A stretch of DNA of 64,000 nucleotides from positions 24,737,874-24,801,873 of the forward strand of contig CM055111.1 of NCBI GenBank assembly GCA_029204225.1, given 5' to 3'. Below are positions 8,942 to 20,642 of this stretch, in pieces. Below the pieces are notes generated by a model that was not told the DNA's origin, ran no database searches, and saw nothing but the letters and a program-made list of their open reading frames with translations. Within the stretch, counting starts at the first letter, position 1; each line of letters begins with the position of its first letter. The position numbers were made by a program, and so were the translations under genes. The DNA comes from Diphasiastrum complanatum (lineage: Eukaryota > Streptophyta > Lycopodiopsida > Lycopodiales > Lycopodiaceae).

Positions 8942-11900
8942 TTAATAGGGTTTTCGGTCCAAGAATAAGAAAATCAGGGGAACATGATAGGCTTCGAGTG
9001 AGCACGTAAGAGTACCTAAAACCATCCCATTGGACCAGAAACTGAACCTGTCGATGGCGACGACTATGCAATAAGCGCACCTGTAAAATAGTAGCTGGCA
9101 GGAATGGAAAAAGCTCTGGATCTGTAAGAAATGAGGAATCTCGAGGAGCATCATCCTCAATAGCAGCACGTAATAAACTGACATGAAAGATATCACAAGC
9201 CCGAGTAGCAGCAGGTAACTCAAGACGATATGTAACTGGACTGAGGCGCTTTGAAAAGGCCCATAATAGCGCGGCGCAAGCTTCTCAGTAGAAGCAAGAC
9301 CCTGTACAAAACGATGGCGGGCAAAGTGTAACCGGAGAAAAACAGTATCTCCCTCTGCAAACTCAACATGGCGCCGATGACGATCAACAATGGTCCTGTA
9401 CCGCTGCTGAATATGCTGTAAATGAGTAGCAGCTCTAGTAATAATCTCCCGAGCACTCGAAAGATAAGATGAAATAGTAACAGGTGCATCATCTGGAGGA
9501 GCAGGTATACCGGGTAGAACTGGTGAGTATCCATGAGCAAGCAGGAAAGGAGAAACACATGTGCTGGAACTAACAGAACTGTTATAACTATACTCAGCCA
9601 AACATAAATGCTGATCCCAATCACGACCAGAAGGAGAAACATAATGTCGTAAATAATCCTCCAATACCCGGTTAATAACCTCTGACTGACCATCTGCAGA
9701 AGAATGATAAGCAGTGCCCATAAGTATCCTAACATCCAAGATACGCATAAGCTCTGTCCAAAAACCTGATGTAAACTTGGTATCCCGATCAGTAAGTATA
9801 GATCGTGGGAGACCATGTAAGCGGAAAATCTCAGAAATAAATATATGACCACACTGCTCTGTTGTAATAGTACGTCTGACTGGTATGAAATGAGCTTGTT
9901 TAGAAAACCTATTAACTACCACCAAACAAGAGTCATGACCACGCTGAGTACGAGGAAGGCCTAAAATGAAGTCCATAGATATATCAGTCCACTGGCGGGA
10001 AGGAATAGGCCAACTTTGAAGGAGACCGCCAGGTTTTTCACGGGAATACTTGTTACGAAGGCAAAAATCACCAGTATGAATAAGGTGGGAAAGCTCACCC
10101 TTCATGGAAGGCCAATAAAATGTTCTTTCAAACGGAACAAGGACTTCTGAAAACCAAAATGGCCACGAACAGTTGAGGAATGGGCAAGAAGGAGCTGTGG
10201 ACGTATGTCGAGAGTGCTGGGAATACATAACGAACCATAACAATGGAATAAAACTGGTGAGGGTGAGAGGAAGGATGAGAGGCAGACGACATAACATCAC
10301 GAAAGTCTGGACATGTGGCATAAGCCTGAGGAAGATCATCATACCAAGAGTGGGGAGACGTAACAAGACTGTAATTAAGAGCAGGTAAACGAGACAAAGC
10401 ATCAGCAGCAGCGTTACTTTTACCAGGCTTATAATGAATATCAAAATCAAAGGAATGTAAAAACTGAAGCCAACGGTACTGACGATCACTAAGATCCTTT
10501 TGTGTATACAAATAACGAAGTGACTGGTGATCAGTAAAAACATCAAACGTAACACGATACAGATAATAACGCCACTTCTTTAAAGCAAAAATGATAGCAA
10601 GCAACTCTTTTTCATGAGTGGAATAGCGTTGCTCATACGAATGAAGACGACGGGATTCATATGCAATAACACACTGACGCTGACGTAACAAAGCACCTAA
10701 TCCTGTGGAACTAGCATCAGTCTCAACAGCAAAATGCTGGGAAAAATTTGGAAGACATAAAACATGGGCAGTGGTAAGCTTAACCTTCAAAGTATCAAAA
10801 GCTGACTGACATGCGGGAGTCCAAACAAACGAAGTTTCCTTTTTCAACAGAGCATGCAAAGGAGATGCAAGAGTGGCAAAATGAGCAACTGGTTTACGAA
10901 GATGGATAGCAAGACCAAGAAACATACGAACATCATGAACATCAGCAGGCACAGGCCATGAAAGAATAGAACGGACCTTATGAGGGTCGAGACGAACAGT
11001 AGCATTAGTAACAAAGAAGCCCAAAAACCCGATTTATACAACAACAAAAGAACATTTAGAACGTTTAGCATACAGATGATGAGTAACTAACAGAACAAAA
11101 ACAGAACAAACGTGCTGAACATGAAGAGAGAGAGTGGTGCTATAAATGAGGATATCGTCAAAATAAACAATGACACACTTTCCAAGCAGAGGACGAAAGA
11201 TGTTATTCATGACATTCTGAAAAGTGGGCGGGCCATTGGTAACACCAAAAGGAAGGACACGAAACTCATATAGACCAAAGTGGGTACGGACGAATCTGGT
11301 GATAACCGGAACGGAGGTCAAGTTTAGAAAAGATCTTGGCTTGGCCTAACTGGTCAAACAGGTCATCCATATGAGGGATAGGGTACTGATTACAGATAGT
11401 AAGTTTATGTAAAGCACGATAATCAATACATAGACGTTTAGTACCATCCTTCTTATCAACAAGTAAAACAGGAGCACCAAAAGGACTGTGGCTAGGAACA
11501 ATAAGGCCTTGACGTAATAAATCAGACACTTGACGCTGGACTTCCTCGCGCTCAACAATAGACATACGAAAAGGAGGACAAGAAGGAGGTGTTGCAGAGG
11601 AAACAAGGTCTATATGGTGGTTGACATCTCGTAAAGGTGGTAACTGAGTCGGCTCTCTAGAAACATGCTCAAATTCACGCAACAGTTCAGAAAATACCTG
11701 TGGCAAAGGTGGTGCATCCGCAATAGGCTGAATTGGCTGAACAGAAAGAATAGCCGCATAGTGGGCCTTCGGGAGGCTCCGTATGAACTGCTTCTCGGAA
11801 ATAAGCTGATAGTCCTGCCGAGAATCAATACCGGAAAATATATGCTGAGTACCATCATGAGAGAATGTCAATGTCTGCTGCTGGAGGTCTACTGTAACCG

Positions 11901-12330
11901 CACCAAGGGATGCAAACCAATCAGCACCGAGGATAAGATCGTACCGTGTAAGTGGAATAATATGAAAATCTGCCTGACCAAGGAAGTCTCCAATCCGATA
12001 TGAAAGCTGCTGATACATCTGCGTGCTAGGAAAAGAGTGTGCGCTGGCAACCTCAACATGCAGGGGATGAGGCGTAGTGACTGGCATAGCACGAATGCGT
12101 GTAGTAATATGACTGCTGAGAAACGAGTGAGTGCTACCCGTGTCAACAAGGGCAATAAACTCACGACCAATGATACGTACGCGAAGACGGATATGGCGTG
12201 GACCCAACTTACCGGCCCAAGTAGCATAAGCAAGCTGAGCATGGCATACAACTAGATCAGGGGGATCAAGAACAGGCTCAGTGGGTGTGGCAAACTGATC
12301 AACAGGTGGGTCATCATCAAGAATATGAAG
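8942..12330 (-). pseudogene. Gypsy A pol (protease-RT-RNase H-integrase), frameshifted
   Basis: In order: protease [11 protein letters not shown] and [14 protein letters not shown] with [32 protein letters not shown], then after a frameshift near 11310 FRVLPFGVTNGPPTFQNVMN and the catalytic VYFDDILIYS; RNase H with AVETDASSTGLGALL and FDVFTDHQSLRYL; integrase with SMDFILGLPRTQ, TDRDTKFTSGFW and SADGQSEVINRVLEDYLRHY as the DDE residues. Frame changes occur near 11310, 11030, 10200 and 9280. The chromodomain stops at about VQWDG, where the element is truncated. Confidence 0.85.
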
Positions 12331-13432
12331 GCATATATATGGCAGAATCAGGACTATCATCAGGTGTGTCAGCATCATGGAAATAGACGGCAGTAGTAGT
12401 GGCAGGCTGTCGGCAATCACGGGCGATATGATCAGGACTCTTACAGTTGAAACATAAGTGCTTTTCACGGATCTCAGACATCTCAGGCTGTGAGTAGCGA
12501 CGAACAAAAACAGGCCGAGGAGAAAAAGGAGGACGTGGTTGAGAAGGAAGAGTGGACGAAGGTGAACTGATAGATGTGGGACTAGCAGAGGATGGAGAGG
12601 AAAAAATAGGACGTGTGAAAGGACGCGAAGGACGAGAAACAGAGGAAGGGATGGGAGAGTACTTGTGCTGCAGTGCGGTAGCAAGGGAGATGGCGTGAGA
12701 AAGAGTGAGTGGAAAAAAAGAAGAAACATCATACCTGAGTGCGCCTCGTAGACCAGCAACGTAGTGAGAGATGAGCTCCAATGTAGAAATATCTGGGAAT
12801 AGATAGAAAGCTCTGTATACCGTGTCGTATAAGCAGCCAAGTCACCAGTGTGAGATAAACTGCGAAAGATGTCGCGTTGTCGAATAAGCCACTGAGGATC
12901 AATCGTCGCTAGGCGGAGTGCTGTCATAAACTCTGTCCAACTAGCAAGGCCAGGGTGTGAAGCCGTCTGGCGAAACATGCGCCACCAAGTAGCAGCATGG
13001 CCCTCTAAATGTAAAGCAGCCAAATGTATCCGCTGAATGTCAGTCTTAGGAAACATAAGGAAGTAGGTCTCAAGCTTAGAATACCAATTCTTGAGTTCAT
13101 TCCCATCGGATGACCTAGAATACACAGTAAGCTGAACCTTATCCTTAATTAAAGTCTCGTGGCAAAGGACCAGAAGATGGAGTCTCGGGTGGTGGAAATG
13201 TACGCTGTGGGGGAACAGGTGGAGATAGTGGAGAAACACTGGACTGTAATGATAGTGTAGCAATCTGGGCAAAAAGAGCAGTGAACGTCTCTCGTAACTC
13301 CTGGCGTAAAGCAGTGCGTACATCACTCATGGCTTCCCTAAGATGATCTCGGAATTCATGCCGTACTTCGTCAAGGTAAGTGGAAGACGGTATGCGAGGC
13401 TCAGAAGATGTAGGGGAAGTATCCATGGTCAA
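12317..13432 (-). pseudogene. Gypsy A gag, frameshifted
   Basis: The Met at 13432 opens MTMDTSPTSSEPRIPSS and an N-terminal helical part. A stop after PLPRDFN near 13145 and a frameshift lead to [20 protein letters not shown] and the capsid part [15 protein letters not shown] second shift near 12780 leads to [16 protein letters not shown] and the knuckle [14 protein letters not shown]. Compared with gypsy D the order is complete but three frames are used. Confidence 0.8.
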
Positions 13433-13634
13433 GGAATGCAGGAAGTGAAGAGAGTGTAAGAAAAGCTTAATATCGGAGGGAGCGGACTTTTGTCGTCACC
13501 CCAAATACGCTTAAGGTACACAAACGACACTAAGAGCCAGAAAGGAAATGACAAATGTCAAGAAAAAGGTGTGGAAAGCAAGGGAAAAGCAGCAAAGATA
13601 CCTCTCGATAGAGCTCCAAGCGTGTGCGAAGAGC

Positions 13635-13859
13635 TAGCTGGAAAATGTGACCACAAGGAGAATGAAAGTGGGCGCTGGACAGCCTCCACTCAATGATGAA
13701 AATATGGCTGGAAATCTGTGGAAAACATGATGAAATAGGGCGATGGACAGCCTCCAATCAAAACTGAAATATGGCTGAAACTCTGCTGGAACAATGGCTG
13801 AAAAATGTGATGAAGTAGGGCGCTGGACAGCCTCCAATCAATGCTGAAAAGATGGCTGG
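13635..13859. repeat. Tandem repeat in the leader of gypsy A (3 units, about 70-80 bp)
   Basis: Units start near 13670, 13739 and 13818, each with GGGCGMTGGACAGCCTCCA followed by a variant of TCAATGMTGAAAAKATGGCT. It lies between gag and the site where element C inserted. Confidence 0.8.
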
Positions 13860-13864
13860 GAATC

Positions 13865-14555
13865 TGTTGTAAAGCTGACTTGGGTGCACCCAGCGTGCCC
13901 TGTAAGACTCAAAGGGGTGACACTCCCTAAGGTCCCAGAGCAAGTTAGAATGTCAAGGACTGAGCCTCCGACCTGTGGTGAGCCAGTCAAGTAGTCACAA
14001 AGTCATGAGCTAGCTCTGGAGCTCGAGTCATGGCCTAGTCAGGAAAGCAGGTTGATTCGGCCGCCGGGACGGCTCCCGGGGCCCATGTCCGGGAGCCAGA
14101 CTGATTCTGCCAGGCTTGCCAGGCTTAATCAGCAAAATAAAAACTAAGTCTTAAAAAGCGTGTTTTACCAGAAAGCACTATGTTTCAAACCAGAGGGGGT
14201 GCGCCGAATCACAGCAGAACTATAGGGGGAGTCCGGCAGATAGAAACTTGGGCAGCTCAACCAGCGCCAGGAATCCAGTCGCCAGGTCTCAGCTCCCTCT
14301 ACCAGCACGAGCCAGGCACAATGCCCAGCACGTGTTGGTGGCCCCGAGACCGGTCAGTCTATGTATGAATGTAACCTCTTCCAAATCTAATAAAGTTGAT
14401 CCTTGGGGATGATTACCATTTCGGTTTCGCCTCCGGGACTGGTCCAAGTGGAAGGACCCTTACTACAACCTTTTTGCGTCGCTGGCGCCTAAGGGTCCCT
14501 GTCATCGACATGGGGCTTGCCGCTATGCCAATTGGTCAGTTTGGCGACCACTATG
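13865..14555 (+). repeat. Element C 5' LTR, first part
   Basis: Starts TGTTGTAAAGCTGACTTGGG and matches the 3' LTR from 23224. It is interrupted at the CTATG target by element B. The ORFs inside are not genes; they recur in both LTRs only because the LTRs are copies. Confidence 0.9.
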
Positions 14556-14913
14556 TGTTACGAGCTCGTAACCAGTGCCGAACCCTAGGGAACACAGATA
14601 GGTCAGATACCACAGTCAGGGTCGTGTCCAGTGTACATGACCAACAGGGCAAGACAGTGTGAGTAGTGTGCCCCAGCACGGTCCATAGCCATGGCGGGCC
14701 TAACACAGCCTAGGGACCCTGTCAGCAGGATAGGGCCCCCAGTTGGGTCCCGACGTGCAGTCGGCCACGTCAGTGCCACGTGGCCGACACTTGGCAGTAG
14801 CATGCTACCAGTCCTCACACTGGGCTAGGAGGGGCTTACTCTATATCAGGGAGTAGGCAAGGTTGGGTGGATTAGTTAGTGTTTGCCCTACTGTGGTGTT
14901 AGGATCTATTACA
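14556..14913 (+). repeat. Element B 5' LTR
   Basis: Starts TGTTACGAGCTCGTAACCAG and ends GGATCTATTACA. It is 358 bp, 10 bp longer than the 3' LTR because of an indel near 14660 (GTGCCCCAGCAC), with a few substitutions. Confidence 0.95.
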
Positions 14914-14914
14914 C

Positions 14915-14927
14915 TGGTATCAGAGCC
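14915..14927 (+). other. Primer-binding site of element B (initiator Met tRNA type)
   Basis: TGGTATCAGAGCC one base after the 5' LTR, complementary to the 3' end of the plant initiator tRNA-Met. Confidence 0.9.
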
Positions 14928-15716
14928 ATCTCCATCCTAGGGAGTTTAGGACAGCAGTAGAGAAAGCTATCAGAAGATAGGAAGTGTTTCTCAGATTCTC
15001 AGAGAGGAATAGAGGAGGAGGATCGCTGTAGGAGCAGCCTTCAAACTTCTGATTTCCACTGAGAAATCACAGTAGCAAGGAGTCAGATTCCAAGTGTAGG
15101 TAACTCGCTGAAAAAACAGCTGTTTCTCACTGAGTTCAGAGGATTCTCTATAGTTTTCCCAGCGAAATTAGAGTAGGAAGAAGCCAGCACCTCCATCGCT
15201 GTACAGTCAGAGACCTACATCCGATTTCCAGGGAAAAAGTTACTGGTTCTCAGCGAGTTGGAAGCCAAAAAAGAGGAGCAGGGCCAGCGCTGCCAGTGCT
15301 TCTGAAAATCTGGTTTTTCAACAAGTTTTTGGGCCCCAACGTCAGAGATTTGGAGCAAGAGGATTCCTACCAGATCAGCGAGTAGGAGACTTCTGAAATT
15401 TCAGAACTCAGAAGGGTTTTTGGACTTCAGATTTGCCTTTTTGTGGACAAGTTGGATTGCAATCAGACCAGCGAGCTACTATCCTCAAAAAACCGGGAAA
15501 TTTAGTACCGTTTTGAAGCCTCAAACTGGCATTTTTCGGAACAGCAGGTCTGAAATCTTGGGGAAAAGAGCTGAAAGGGTTCCTCTTCATTCTTTCTTTG
15601 GAAGTACAGTCCTCAGAAACAGCTAAGTCATCTTTCCTTTCCCTTGTACAGTTGTAAATTAGTCTTTTAGACTTTTTTCCTTCAGAAGTTAAGGTAGCTC
15701 TCTTTCAGTTTCGAAG
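14928..15716 (+). other. Element B leader, no gene
   Basis: About 790 bases between primer site and gag start. No convincing ORF, purine-rich in places. The small ORF at 15420 has no match. Confidence 0.6.
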
Positions 15717-16451
15717 ATGACCACTCCTCAGGGACCTGATCAACCCCAGGAGAGAGGCTTCGATGAACTTGAAACAGAAGCCTTGGCTTACAGAAAAGGG
15801 AAGGAACCCATGGAAGTAGAAGAACAGGAACAGTTCGCCGAAGAACTCGACGAACTGGTTACCAAGGAGCAGTTCCTCCAATTGGTAACAGAGGTGGATG
15901 AACTGAAGCTGGCATTAGCCAATTTCAAGTCCAGTGTGGACGACTCGTTCGCTGAACTCAAAAACTTGATTTTGAGTTCCGCGAAAGGAAGCCTTCCCTC
16001 CACTTCTCAGTTATCCCCTTCTCCACTTCCATCAGTTTTGGGTGAGACTTTACGGTCTCACCCCAGTGTTTTTAAAGATTTAAAGCCTCCTACTTTTAAT
16101 GGGGAAGAGAAGGATAGAAATGCAGATATTCTACATACCTTCCTCAGCAAATGGAAGAACATTCATGCTCTTAAACAGACCCCTGACCATTTGCAAGCAA
16201 TTGAGGCCAGTCTTTCTTTAGGGCCTATGGCCTATAAGTGGTGGTTAAATCTCCAGGAGACTGGGCAGACTCCCCGGTCATGGAAAGCTTTTGAAGAAGC
16301 TTTCCTAAGAGAATTTCTACCAGAGAATGAACTTGATAGAGCCTGGGAAGCCTGGGAAAGAACAGTAATGGACAAGTCCCTCATCCAATATATCTCGCAG
16401 TATCGAGAGGCAATTTTAAAGATTAAAAATATGGACGCCTACTACCCTTGA
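15717..16451 (+). pseudogene. Gypsy B gag, C-terminally deleted
   Basis: Starts MTTPQGPDQPQERGFDELE. A helical acidic N-terminal half (about residues 30-100) is followed by the capsid region LKPPTFNGEEKDRNADILHT, LGPMAYKWWLNLQE and FLPENELDRAWEAWERTVM. A stop after MDAYYP, at about residue 244, and a frame change lead to [13 protein letters not shown]. The sequence then jumps at about 16600 into RT. The zinc knuckle is gone. Confidence 0.8.
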
Positions 16452-16488
16452 GCAAGCTCTCAGATATGCTCAAATCTATGATGATTCA

Positions 16489-19216
16489 GTGGGTAGGAAG
16501 AGAGCGAGACAACAACCACTTTCTGAGCAGCTTCCTCAGAAAGACTTTCAATTTAAAAAGAAATTTTTAAAAAGAAAGAAAGAAGATAAATTTAAAGGTG
16601 AAGTAGACCTCAGATCGGGATATCATCAAGTCCGTATAAAATCGGAAGATGTCTCGAAAACAGCTTTTAGGACTCGTCACGGTCATTATGAGTTTAAGGT
16701 GATGCCATTTGGGCTCACAAATGCTCCAGCTACCTTTATGACCTTGATGAACAGTGTCCTCAGACCATACTTGGGTAAATTTGTAGTCGTATTTTTAGAT
16801 GACATCCTCGTTTACAGCAAAACCAGGAAGGAGCATCTAAAACACCTCAGAAAGGTGTTTCGACTGCTCAGAAAGCATAAGTTTATGCTAAACAATCCAA
16901 GTGTGAATTCTTCGTTGAAGAAGTAGCATATTTGGGTCACATTATCTCTTCAGATGGGATTAAGATGGACCCAAATAAGGTTAAAGCCATACTCAGTTGG
17001 CTGAGACCTCAGAATATTTTGGAACTTCAAATCTTTCTTGGTCTGGCGGGATATTACAGACGATTTGTCAAGGAATATGCTCAGATAGCAGTCCCTATGA
17101 CAAATCTCCTTAAGGGGAAGGGAAAGGAGTTCATTTGGGAGTCCGCGCAGCAGGAGAGCTTTGATGCTCTCAAAACAGCCTTAGCTACAACACCAGTTTT
17201 AAAGGTCGTCGACCCCAATCAGCCATTTGTGGTCGAAACAGATGTTAGCGACTTTGCAGTAGGTGCTGTGCTAACTCAGGGTGCACGACCAGTTGCGTTC
17301 GAGAGTAAAAAACTCGAGCCAGCTCAGACTAGGTACAGTGCCTATAAAAAGGAACTTTTTTCTATAGTCCATGCCCTTAAGACTTGGAGACATTATTTGT
17401 ATGGTGCCAACTTTGAGGTCCTGACAGACCATGAGAGTCTCAGATACCTTTGCAATCAACCTGAGCTTAGAGGTCGGAAAGCTCGTTGGGCAGAGTTGAT
17501 GCAAGAGTTTGACATGTCTATCAGATATAGGCATGGAAAATTCAATACAGTAGCAGATGCCCTTAGCAGAATGCCTATGATAAACGAACTGAGTTTTACT
17601 CAGATTCGTAATGAGTTACTTGAGTCCTTGAGAGGGAAATGCCAGCATGATGCATTCTTCTCTACTATCTGGAACTCAGTCCAGAGCAGACAGTTACAGA
17701 CTCCAGAACCAGTTCCCGGGGTTGGTGCCAGTTCATCCAAGAATACGGCAGCTTCCGTTGAGGATGATGATGAGTCCGAGTATACGTCATCAGATGACGT
17801 TGAGGATTCTGAGCCTGTATTACCAAAACAAACCCCAGTGGTTGAGGGTCAGTTGAACAGTATTCCATTCAGGATGAGTACTTGCTCTATAGAGATAGAG
17901 TATGTGTCCCCAATTCAGAGGATTATAGGCAGCAGGTCCTATATGAATGTCATGACAATCCTAGCGCGGGACACCCAGGCATACAGAAGACCTATGAGCT
18001 TCTTCGTAGGCAATTTTTCTGGCCCAGTATGAAAAAGGACGTCCACCAGTATGTAACCAGTTGCCAGAAATGTCAAGTAAATAAAGCAGAGCGTTTAAAG
18101 GCAGGAGGGTTGTTGCATCCCTTAGAAATACCAGCTGGTAAATGGGAGAGTATCTCCATGGATTTTATAGTAGGCCTGCCTAAAACCCAAAAGGGTAATG
18201 ACGCTATATGGGTCACAGTTGACCGTCTGACCAAAATGGCTCATTTTATTCCGACCAAAACAACCGTTAGAGCTCCAGAGTTAGCGAGGTTGTTTGTAGA
18301 CGGGCTATTTAAATTGTACGGTCTACCTTCCGGCATAGTCAGCGACCGGGACAATAAGTTTACTGGAAATTTTTGGAAGGCAGTATTCCATCATCTCCAT
18401 ACTAAACTTAATATGAGTACCACTGACCATCCACAGACGGACGGTCAAACAGAAAGGGTAAATCAAGTGCTGGAGGATATGCTTCGTGCATACGTCAGCA
18501 AGAAGCAGACTAATTGGGAGGAGTATCTCTCGATATTAGAGTTTGCTTACAACAGTACCAAACATTCAGCTACGGGATACAACCCATTTATGCTGATGTA
18601 CGGTTTTCAGCCACGCTCACCCACAGCTGTAGGGTTTAAACAAGAAAAAGTTGAAGCAGCCAGAAACTTTTTAGAAGACCTAAACCAGATGATAGAACAT
18701 GCTAAGCGTAGCATTAGACAATCCCAGGATCGAGCCAGGCATTATGCAGATCCACACAGACGGGATGTGCAGTTCTCCACTGGTGAGAAAGTCTACTTGA
18801 GAGTCCCAGTTGACTCTAAAACCCTCAAATCAGGAGTGTGTGCTAAGTTGTCTCCAAGGTATTGTGGTCCCTTTACCATCAGTAGGAGACTAGGCGAGGT
18901 CACCTATGAACTAGAACTCCCACACAGCAGTAAGGTTTTTCCAGTCTTTCATGTAAGTCAGTTACGAAAAGCCTTAACCAGATCAGATAATCTGGTAGGG
19001 GACAGTGTTCTAGTTCTCCCATTGGATCCTCAACAACCTCCACATGAACCAGAGGAAATTCTTGATAGTAGAGAGACGCAGACTCGTCATACTCTATACC
19101 GAGAATATCTGGTTAAGTGGAATGATCAGCCTGTTGAGAATGCCACTTGGGAAAGAGGCAGCGTCCTTCGCAAGATTTTTCCAGACTTTGTCTTAGAGGA
19201 CCAAGACGGTTCTTAA
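16489..19216 (+). pseudogene. Gypsy B pol: partial RT, RNase H, integrase, chromodomain
   Basis: RT begins mid-domain at [20 protein letters not shown] and keeps [20 protein letters not shown] and the catalytic [12 protein letters not shown] stop and shift at about 16925 precede RNase H ([30 protein letters not shown]). A frameshift near 17880 leads to integrase (17882-19216): HHCC finger [11 protein letters not shown]...CQKCQ, DDE residues in SMDFIVGLPKTQ, SDRDNKFTGNFW and QTDGQTERVNQVLEDMLR. Then comes KLSPRYCGPFTISRRLGEVT and a C-terminal chromodomain YLVKWNDQPVENATWE. The stop TAA lies against the polypurine tract. Confidence 0.9.
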
Positions 19217-19227
19217 GGGGGAGGGAG

Positions 19228-19575
19228 TGTTACGAGCTCGTAACCAGTGCCGAACCCTAGGGAACACAGATAGGTCAGATACCACAATCAGGGTCGTGTC
19301 CAGTGTACATGACCAACAGGGCAAGACAGTGTGAGTAGTGCGGTCCATAGCCATGGCGGGCCTAACACAGCCTAGGGACCCTGTCAGCAGGATAGGGCCC
19401 TTAGTTGGGTCCCGACGTGCAGTCGGCCACGTCAGTGCCACGTGGCCGACACTTGGCAGTAGCATGCTACCAGTCCTCACACTGGGCTAGGAGGGGCTTA
19501 CTCTATATCAGGGAGTAGGCAAGGTTGGGTGGATTAGTTAGTGTTTGCCCTACTGTGGTGTTAGGATCTATTACA
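19228..19575 (+). repeat. Element B 3' LTR
   Basis: Preceded by the polypurine tract AAGGGGGAGGGAG at 19215-19227. 348 bp, TGTTAC...ATTACA, followed by the target duplication CTATG. Confidence 0.95.
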
Positions 19576-19580
19576 CTATG

Positions 19581-19809
19581 CCTTGGGTTTCATGTGTGGC
19601 TTGTCTTTGCCTTTGGTTACCTTTTGGGGACGGATTCTGAGTTGGCTTTAGGGTTGGTTGGGATTCCAGTTTTCTTAAGTTTGAATGGTTAAGCTTGTTA
19701 CGATTCTGAGTTGGCTTTTACGTAAGTGCATGATGGATGAATGTTAGACTTAAGCGCGTGTTGGGGAAACCGCTCAAGTCCCAGCGCCCTTTGAGGCGCC
19801 GGCGCAACA
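19581..19809 (+). repeat. Element C 5' LTR, second part
   Basis: Resumes CCTTGGGTTTCATGTGTGGC directly after element B's target duplication and ends GCGCCGGCGCAACA, the same as the 3' LTR end at 24143. Confidence 0.9.
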
Positions 19810-19811
19810 TG

Positions 19812-19824
19812 TGGTATCAGAGCC
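19812..19824 (+). other. Primer-binding site of element C
   Basis: TGGTATCAGAGCC, initiator Met tRNA type, two bases after the LTR end. Confidence 0.9.
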
Positions 19825-19900
19825 GACTAGCCGGTCAGCTACGCAAGTCTCACAGGGATGGCCACGTTTTTGGGATTTGTCAGGACAACCGTTGCGCAGG

Positions 19901-20287
19901 GTGCTGCCCACAGTGTAAGCACGGGTGCGTCCACGGTCGGGGTGGTCGGCAGAACGGGGGACTTGATGAGTCAAAGTGCTGCCCTCGAGGTGTAAGCACG
20001 GTCAGTTCTCGCGGTTCGGGCCTGGCGCTGTCTGCACGTAGGACGGATGAGGCAAAGTGCTGCCTAGGTAGGTGAAAGCACGGTCTGTACCTTGTGGGGT
20101 GCGGGGCGACATATTCGAACTGTACGGGTTAACCATTGATACAGAGATGCTGCTCGAATTCGGGTGTAAAGCACGGGTGGTTAGCTGCCGGTGCGGGATA
20201 GCTGCCGATCGTTTAGCTATAAGGGCTATCGACCAAAAAGTGGTGGGGCGTGACTGAGGCAATGTGCTGCTTAATGGTGAAAGCACG
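19901..20287 (+). repeat. Five hairpin-type repeats in the leader of element C
   Basis: Units at 19901-19923, 19976-20001, 20057-20083, 20147-20174 and 20264-20287. Each has a GTGCTGC arm (ATGCTGC in unit 4), a short variable loop, then TGTAAGCACGG or TGAAAGCACGG. GTGCT and AGCAC are complementary, so each unit could fold as a small stem-loop. Unit spacing grows from 75 to 117 bases. They lie between primer site and gag start, where packaging or dimerisation signals usually sit; that role is a guess. Confidence 0.7.
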
Positions 20288-20642
20288 GAGGGTTGGATGG
20301 ATGTTTCCCCGTGGGCTAATTCTGTGATAGATTTGTGTGGGCGCGGCTAGGCAAAGGTCCTACGTCCGGTCTCAGGGGGGGTTTGTGGCTTGAGAGGGAT
20401 CCTCTGTGTTTGCTTTGGTTGGTATGTTCCGTTTGTCGTGTGCTTGCTTGGACACAAATGACCTGGTTCCTACTTGGCTCTCAGGTGATGTGGGCGTGCT
20501 AAGTTTGAGGAAGGGATATTTTCATTGAAGCTGATTTAATAAAGAAGAAAAGAGAGCTGTGGGGCCCGGCTGACAGAAGGGAGAGCTTCAAATATAAAAA
20601 GGATTGAGGCGATAATCTGTTGGAAGTACACCTCTGACTATA

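Larger units (their letters stand above)
14556..19575 (+). mobile_element. Chromodomain Ty3/gypsy element B, inserted in the 5' LTR of element C
   Basis: Target duplication CTATG at 14551-14555 and 19576-19580. The unbroken site is visible in the other LTR of element C (GACCACTATGCCTTGGG near 23905-23920), which proves the insertion. LTRs at 14556-14913 and 19228-19575. Inside are gag, part of RT, RNase H, integrase and a chromodomain. An internal deletion near 16600 removed the gag knuckle, protease and N-terminal RT. Confidence 0.95.

Noticed and set aside
14180-14662. Two small ORFs repeated at 23539-24012
   Set aside because: They lie in the element C LTRs and partly run into element B; both copies exist only because LTRs are duplicated.
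19970-20090. Hammerhead ribozyme in the element C leader
   Set aside because: GATGAG and GAAA words occur, but the required stems and CUGANGA/GAAA core could not be built; only the GTGCT/AGCAC stem is convincing.
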